From Ascidia mentula (taxonomy: Eukaryota; Chordata; Ascidiacea; Phlebobranchia; Ascidiidae), in NCBI GenBank assembly GCA_947561715.1, contig OX387204.1, positions 11,661,001 to 11,725,000 of the forward strand: 64,000 bases of DNA. The letters are read 5' to 3'. How positions within the stretch are numbered: position 1 is the first letter of the stretch; every line of letters begins with the position of its first letter. The notes under the pieces are model-generated. The model ran no database searches and was not told the DNA's origin. It saw nothing but the letters and a program-made list of their open reading frames with translations. Of this stretch, positions 61,001 to 64,000 are shown piece after piece. Both the position numbers and the translations under genes were made by a program.

Positions 61001-63987
61001 AACGTAAAGATGCAGCATAGATATTAAAGGTTTCTGTTCTGTTCAGAGCGCCACGTTCAAACCTGGTGAAAAATCAGTGACGATTCAAGGACTTCAGGAG
61101 GGGAAGCGGTACACGTTCCGCATCCGGGCAATTAATCCTGCGGGTGAGAGCGAGGCGTTAGAATCAAGGGCAGTTACAGTGCAAAAACCGTCACAGAGCC
61201 CGATCCTTGACACTGCCGTATTAGAAAAATTGAAAGGGGATCAATGCCTAAAATCTGGAAAGGACTTCCGTTTGAAGGTAAAGTTTTCACACGTCTCGGG
61301 TGTCTGGCAATTTTATGAAGGTATTGCCAACAACATAAATTTCGGTGAAAAAATGTTTTTTGATTGATTAAATATAACATGGAAGCAAAGAAGTGATTTC
61401 AACCTCATATTTTTGATTATCCAAAATGTCGTAGATTCCCTACGTTGGTTTTCCACTACCCATAGCACAGTGGTCAAAAGACGGTAAAAAGTTGACCACC
61501 AAAGGTCGCATTTCAAGCGAAACAACCGACAAGGACACATCTTTCGCCATCACCGGTCTTGGCGCAGAAGATACAGGAGAATATTCGTTGCAGCTGAAAA
61601 ACAAACAAGGCAGTACCAACACTTCTTTCAGGGTTGTTATCATTGGTGAGAAAACACCTTTTAGCCAGTTTGTTACTGTATGGCAATGACACATGGGATA
61701 TAGTTTTAGAAACCCCAGGAGTCAATAAGACTAGACCCTGGAATCGTCGGAGACAAGCTTAGCTCTTAACTCTCAGCGAAATTTTGATTAATTACGCTTG
61801 ATTAATTATTATTAAAATTTTGATTAATTATTAATTAACTTGTCTGAAAGCCAGTGCAAATTGCATTGTCATTTATCAGCACCATGTCTGCGCTTAAGAG
61901 TTTAAATCTCAAACACTTTGAGATAATGTGAACGTGTCTCCTTTGCAATTCCTTCTTATATATGCCTTCCTGATTTCAGACTGAAAAGTTAAAAGTATTT
62001 TGTTTACTACGCATCTCAGATGCACCTTCGCAACCTGTTGGGCCAATTGAAATGAGCAATGTGTCGAGCACTGAAATGACATTTGCGTGGAAACCACCAA
62101 AATCTGACGGAGGAAAACCTTTGCAAGGATATATTCTCGACAGGAAGGATTCCAAATCGCCCATGTGGACTGAGCTTCAAAAGGTTTGTTCTGCATTGCG
62201 GAACATCAATACACAACAAATTCAGTTGCGGTGACATAATAGCTGTGTCCGAAATGTATTACCTTATTCCATTTTTATACTGTTTAAAAATGACAGGAAA
62301 ATAAAAATTCCATTTTATTTACTAGTAAATTTTCGGTCAATAAGCACAGGGATTCAAAACGGTAAAAATTGATAATCTACTGACAAATGCGTTTTTTAAG
62401 GTCGGACCCGGAACGCTCAGTTACACGAGCACTGGATTGAAAAAGGGTTTGAAATATTCCTACCGAGTCCGCGCTTATAATGAGGAAGGGGAAAGCAAAC
62501 CTCTACTTTCCCAATTGGTTCTGGCAAGCGGTAATACCTAAGACGCACCTTAGTGGTTTACTGGTGAATAAATTAAACGTGACTTTCAGGTCCTCCGGGT
62601 CCACCTGGGAAGCCGACAGCTGGAAAAGTGACGTCAACAAGCATACAGGTCACGTGGTCAGAACCGGAGAACGATGGTGGGAGTGCGGTGACGGCTTACT
62701 ACGTGGAAATGAGGGAATCTGGACAAGATTGGAATATTGTAAGCATATGCTAAAATCGGAAATAAATAATGATTCACTATACAAGGTATCCCATATAAAC
62801 TATGTGCTTGATTTGCTGATAACTGTGTTAGGTGCCAAGCAACAAAGTGAAGGGCACGAGTGCACAAGTTGACAACTTGGTACCGGAAAGTGATTACGAA
62901 TTCCGCGTTTGTGGCAAAAACTCAACAGGAAAAGGCTCGTGGAGTCAAACCGAGAAACCGATAACAGCTATGGATTCGCCAGGTATTAGTCGCCGGTTAT
63001 TTTTGAAACACCTTTTTCAAAATAATAAAAACGGGCCGTTTGGGCAAATAACTTACATGCGCGGTTTGAACTTGTTTTTCTTCCGGTGTAGAATGTGAAC
63101 AAAAAAGTCTGTATTGTTATTTCCCCAAAAAAAATTCTTTGAAACTTTACGTTAATACTTGTTGCGTTACATTTTTCTTATTTTTGTAAGCCATTTATGG
63201 TCGTTTGCTATTTCCCCAAAAAACAACACGCTCCGTTTTATGTTGACAGAACCCCCTGTAATTAGCGAAGCAGTGAAAGAAAACCTCGCATCCCCCGTTA
63301 GTGCGATTGCAGGTGAAGATGTTTCGCTAAAAGTTCCAGTTTCTGGAATTCCGAAACCTAAAGCTGAGTGGAAGGTGAACGGAAAACCAATTGACTTGGA
63401 TGGTATGCATTCACAAAGATGCCATTTGTGTAATCACAAGGCCGTTTATTTTATATTACATTAAACAGGTGGTAGATACGTGTCGGTTTCATCAAGAGGA
63501 GTCTCTGAATTAAGATTCCCTGGTGCTAAGAGAGCTGATAGTGGAAAATACAGTGTCGTGCTTACTAACAGTGAAGGAGAAGCCACAGCTGACCTCAACC
63601 TTAAAGTAACTGGTAAGTATATTTCGTGGTGCAGACAAAAAATTATACATGGATCGAAGACAGGAATTAATCGTGTTATCATCACTACGCGTTATGTATT
63701 GGAACGAAACCCATACGGAAGATCTGCTGAAATTTGATTTCATCTTTATTTAAACTTCAGAAAATATTATTCAGTCCCAATAAAGAAACGTTCAAAACCA
63801 ACTATAAACCGAAATATTACTTTTAGATTCACCGCAGGCGCCGGGCGGTCCGGTAAAAGTAATCAAGGCTTCTTCCAAGGCAATAACCATCGGTTGGGCG
63901 CCACCTACCGACGATGGGGGTCTTAACATTACGCAATATTTGGTTGAGAGGAAAACATGTGGGGACGTTATGGAGGAATGGTCGAGG
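58077..63987 (+). CDS. Titin/twitchin/MyBP-C-type Ig-FN3 muscle protein, N-terminal part
   Basis: Intracellular sarcomere-type protein built of I-set Ig and fibronectin III domains. Exons: 58077-58163, 58419-58581, 59505-59803, 60017-60155, 60758-60909, 61047-61277, 61435-61645, 62020-62183, 62401-62530, 62590-62738, 62832-62982, 63250-63402, 63469-63612, 63827-63987; phases close through 778 residues, and the last donor is GTATGT. Domain order: Ig (from MSEIVVAKGGKATFSCEL), Ig (IVAGSPMVLRV to NFGEMRVPVNV), FN3 (IPSKPAGNIKF to NPAGESEALES), Ig (QWSKDGKKL to EDTGEYSLQLKN), FN3 (DAPSQPVGPIEM), FN3 (GPPGPPGKPTAGKV), Ig (AEWKVNGKP to ADSGKYSVVLTN), FN3 (DSPQAPGGPVKV, incomplete). Domain borders fall at phase-1 introns, as in titin-family genes. 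No signal peptide. The ATG is taken as the start because no acceptor lies directly before it and a TATA-like box is upstream. The Ig-FN-FN-Ig rhythm recalls twitchin and the titin A-band; the C-terminus, where a kinase would decide the name, is outside the window. Confidence 0.88.
58959..59371. mobile_element. hAT-like MITE with 8-bp duplication and internal hairpin
   Basis: The 413-bp element in the second intron of the Ig/FN3 gene starts CAGTGTTTCTCAAACT and ends AGTTTGAGAACCACTG; the ends are inverted repeats matching at 15 of 16 bases. The 8-bp direct repeat GCCTAAAG flanks it at 58951-58958 and 59372-59379. It has no coding capacity. The subterminal TAGTGGTACGCG is shared with the element at 37979-38176. 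Confidence 0.93.
59101..59233. repeat. 57-bp-arm inverted repeat inside the MITE
   Basis: The arms 59101-59157 and 59177-59233 are reverse complements at 53 of 57 positions, with a 19-nt loop. The core is CGCAATAGTATCAACGTGAA on the left. If the intron is transcribed this folds into a long hairpin. Confidence 0.9.
61786..61841. repeat. AT-rich cluster of TTGATTAATTA-type motifs
   Basis: Within an intron of the Ig/FN3 gene, TGATTAATTA or close variants occur three times in about 55 bp, separated by TTATTAAAATT. It may be simple-sequence expansion; the motif also matches generic homeodomain sites. Confidence 0.5.
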
Positions 63988-64000
63988 GTATGTAGACTTG

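Noticed and set aside
61435-61645. Minus-strand frames over Ig exons of the Ig/FN3 gene
   Set aside because: They are shadows of well-supported Ig domain coding on the plus strand.
1-64000. CRISPR arrays, operons of bacterial type, rRNA genes
   Set aside because: The window is clearly eukaryotic nuclear DNA with spliced genes; no such structures were seen.

Overview
The window is nuclear DNA from an invertebrate animal, most likely an ascidian tunicate (Ciona-like). It is AT-rich and gene-dense, with mostly short GT-AG introns. It carries metazoan single-copy genes (SHANK, syndecan, SEPSECS, a titin/twitchin-type gene) and small non-autonomous hAT-like elements in introns and gaps. The species is an inference. 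All gene models were assembled by hand from reading frame, splice sites and family similarity. In every multi-exon model the intron phases add up across the whole chain.

Layout. 1-2715: no recognised coding exon. 2716-21185 (+): SHANK scaffold (ankyrin repeats, SH3, PDZ, proline-rich linker, SAM); its extreme N-terminus is not seen. 22359-27202 (-): a seven-transmembrane receptor with seven LDL-receptor class A-like modules, convergent with SHANK. 27203-30328: gap with one copy of a dispersed inverted repeat, a weak two-exon candidate and an hAT-like MITE. 30329-33400 (+): SEPSECS, the selenocysteine-forming enzyme. 33543-33892 (+): an 89-residue two-exon gene 142 nt after the SEPSECS stop, arranged like an operon. 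34366-34825 (+): a 103-residue single-pass membrane protein. 34826-38483: gap with a 204-bp element flanked by 16-bp direct repeats, the second inverted-repeat copy and a second MITE. 38484-41582 (+): a divergent 350-residue Ras-like GTPase. 42801-44422 (+): syndecan. 44423-47345: gap. 47346-56223 (-): a 32-exon gene for a 1402-residue protein I do not recognise, with a repeated 'GG-N/S-x3-L' helical motif and a helical C-terminal module. 58077-63987 and beyond (+): the N-terminal part of a titin/twitchin/MyBP-C-type Ig/FN3 protein, divergent from the previous gene and running off the right edge.

The genes are not one pathway. SHANK, syndecan, the LDLa receptor and the Ig/FN3 protein act in synaptic, surface or muscle scaffolding; SEPSECS acts in selenocysteine tRNA charging. 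The most novel content is the 1402-residue solenoid-like protein, two very small genes behind SEPSECS, the atypical GTPase, a SHANK SH3 that has lost its ligand-pocket tryptophans, three GC-AG introns, and three hAT-like elements with intact 8-bp target-site duplications.
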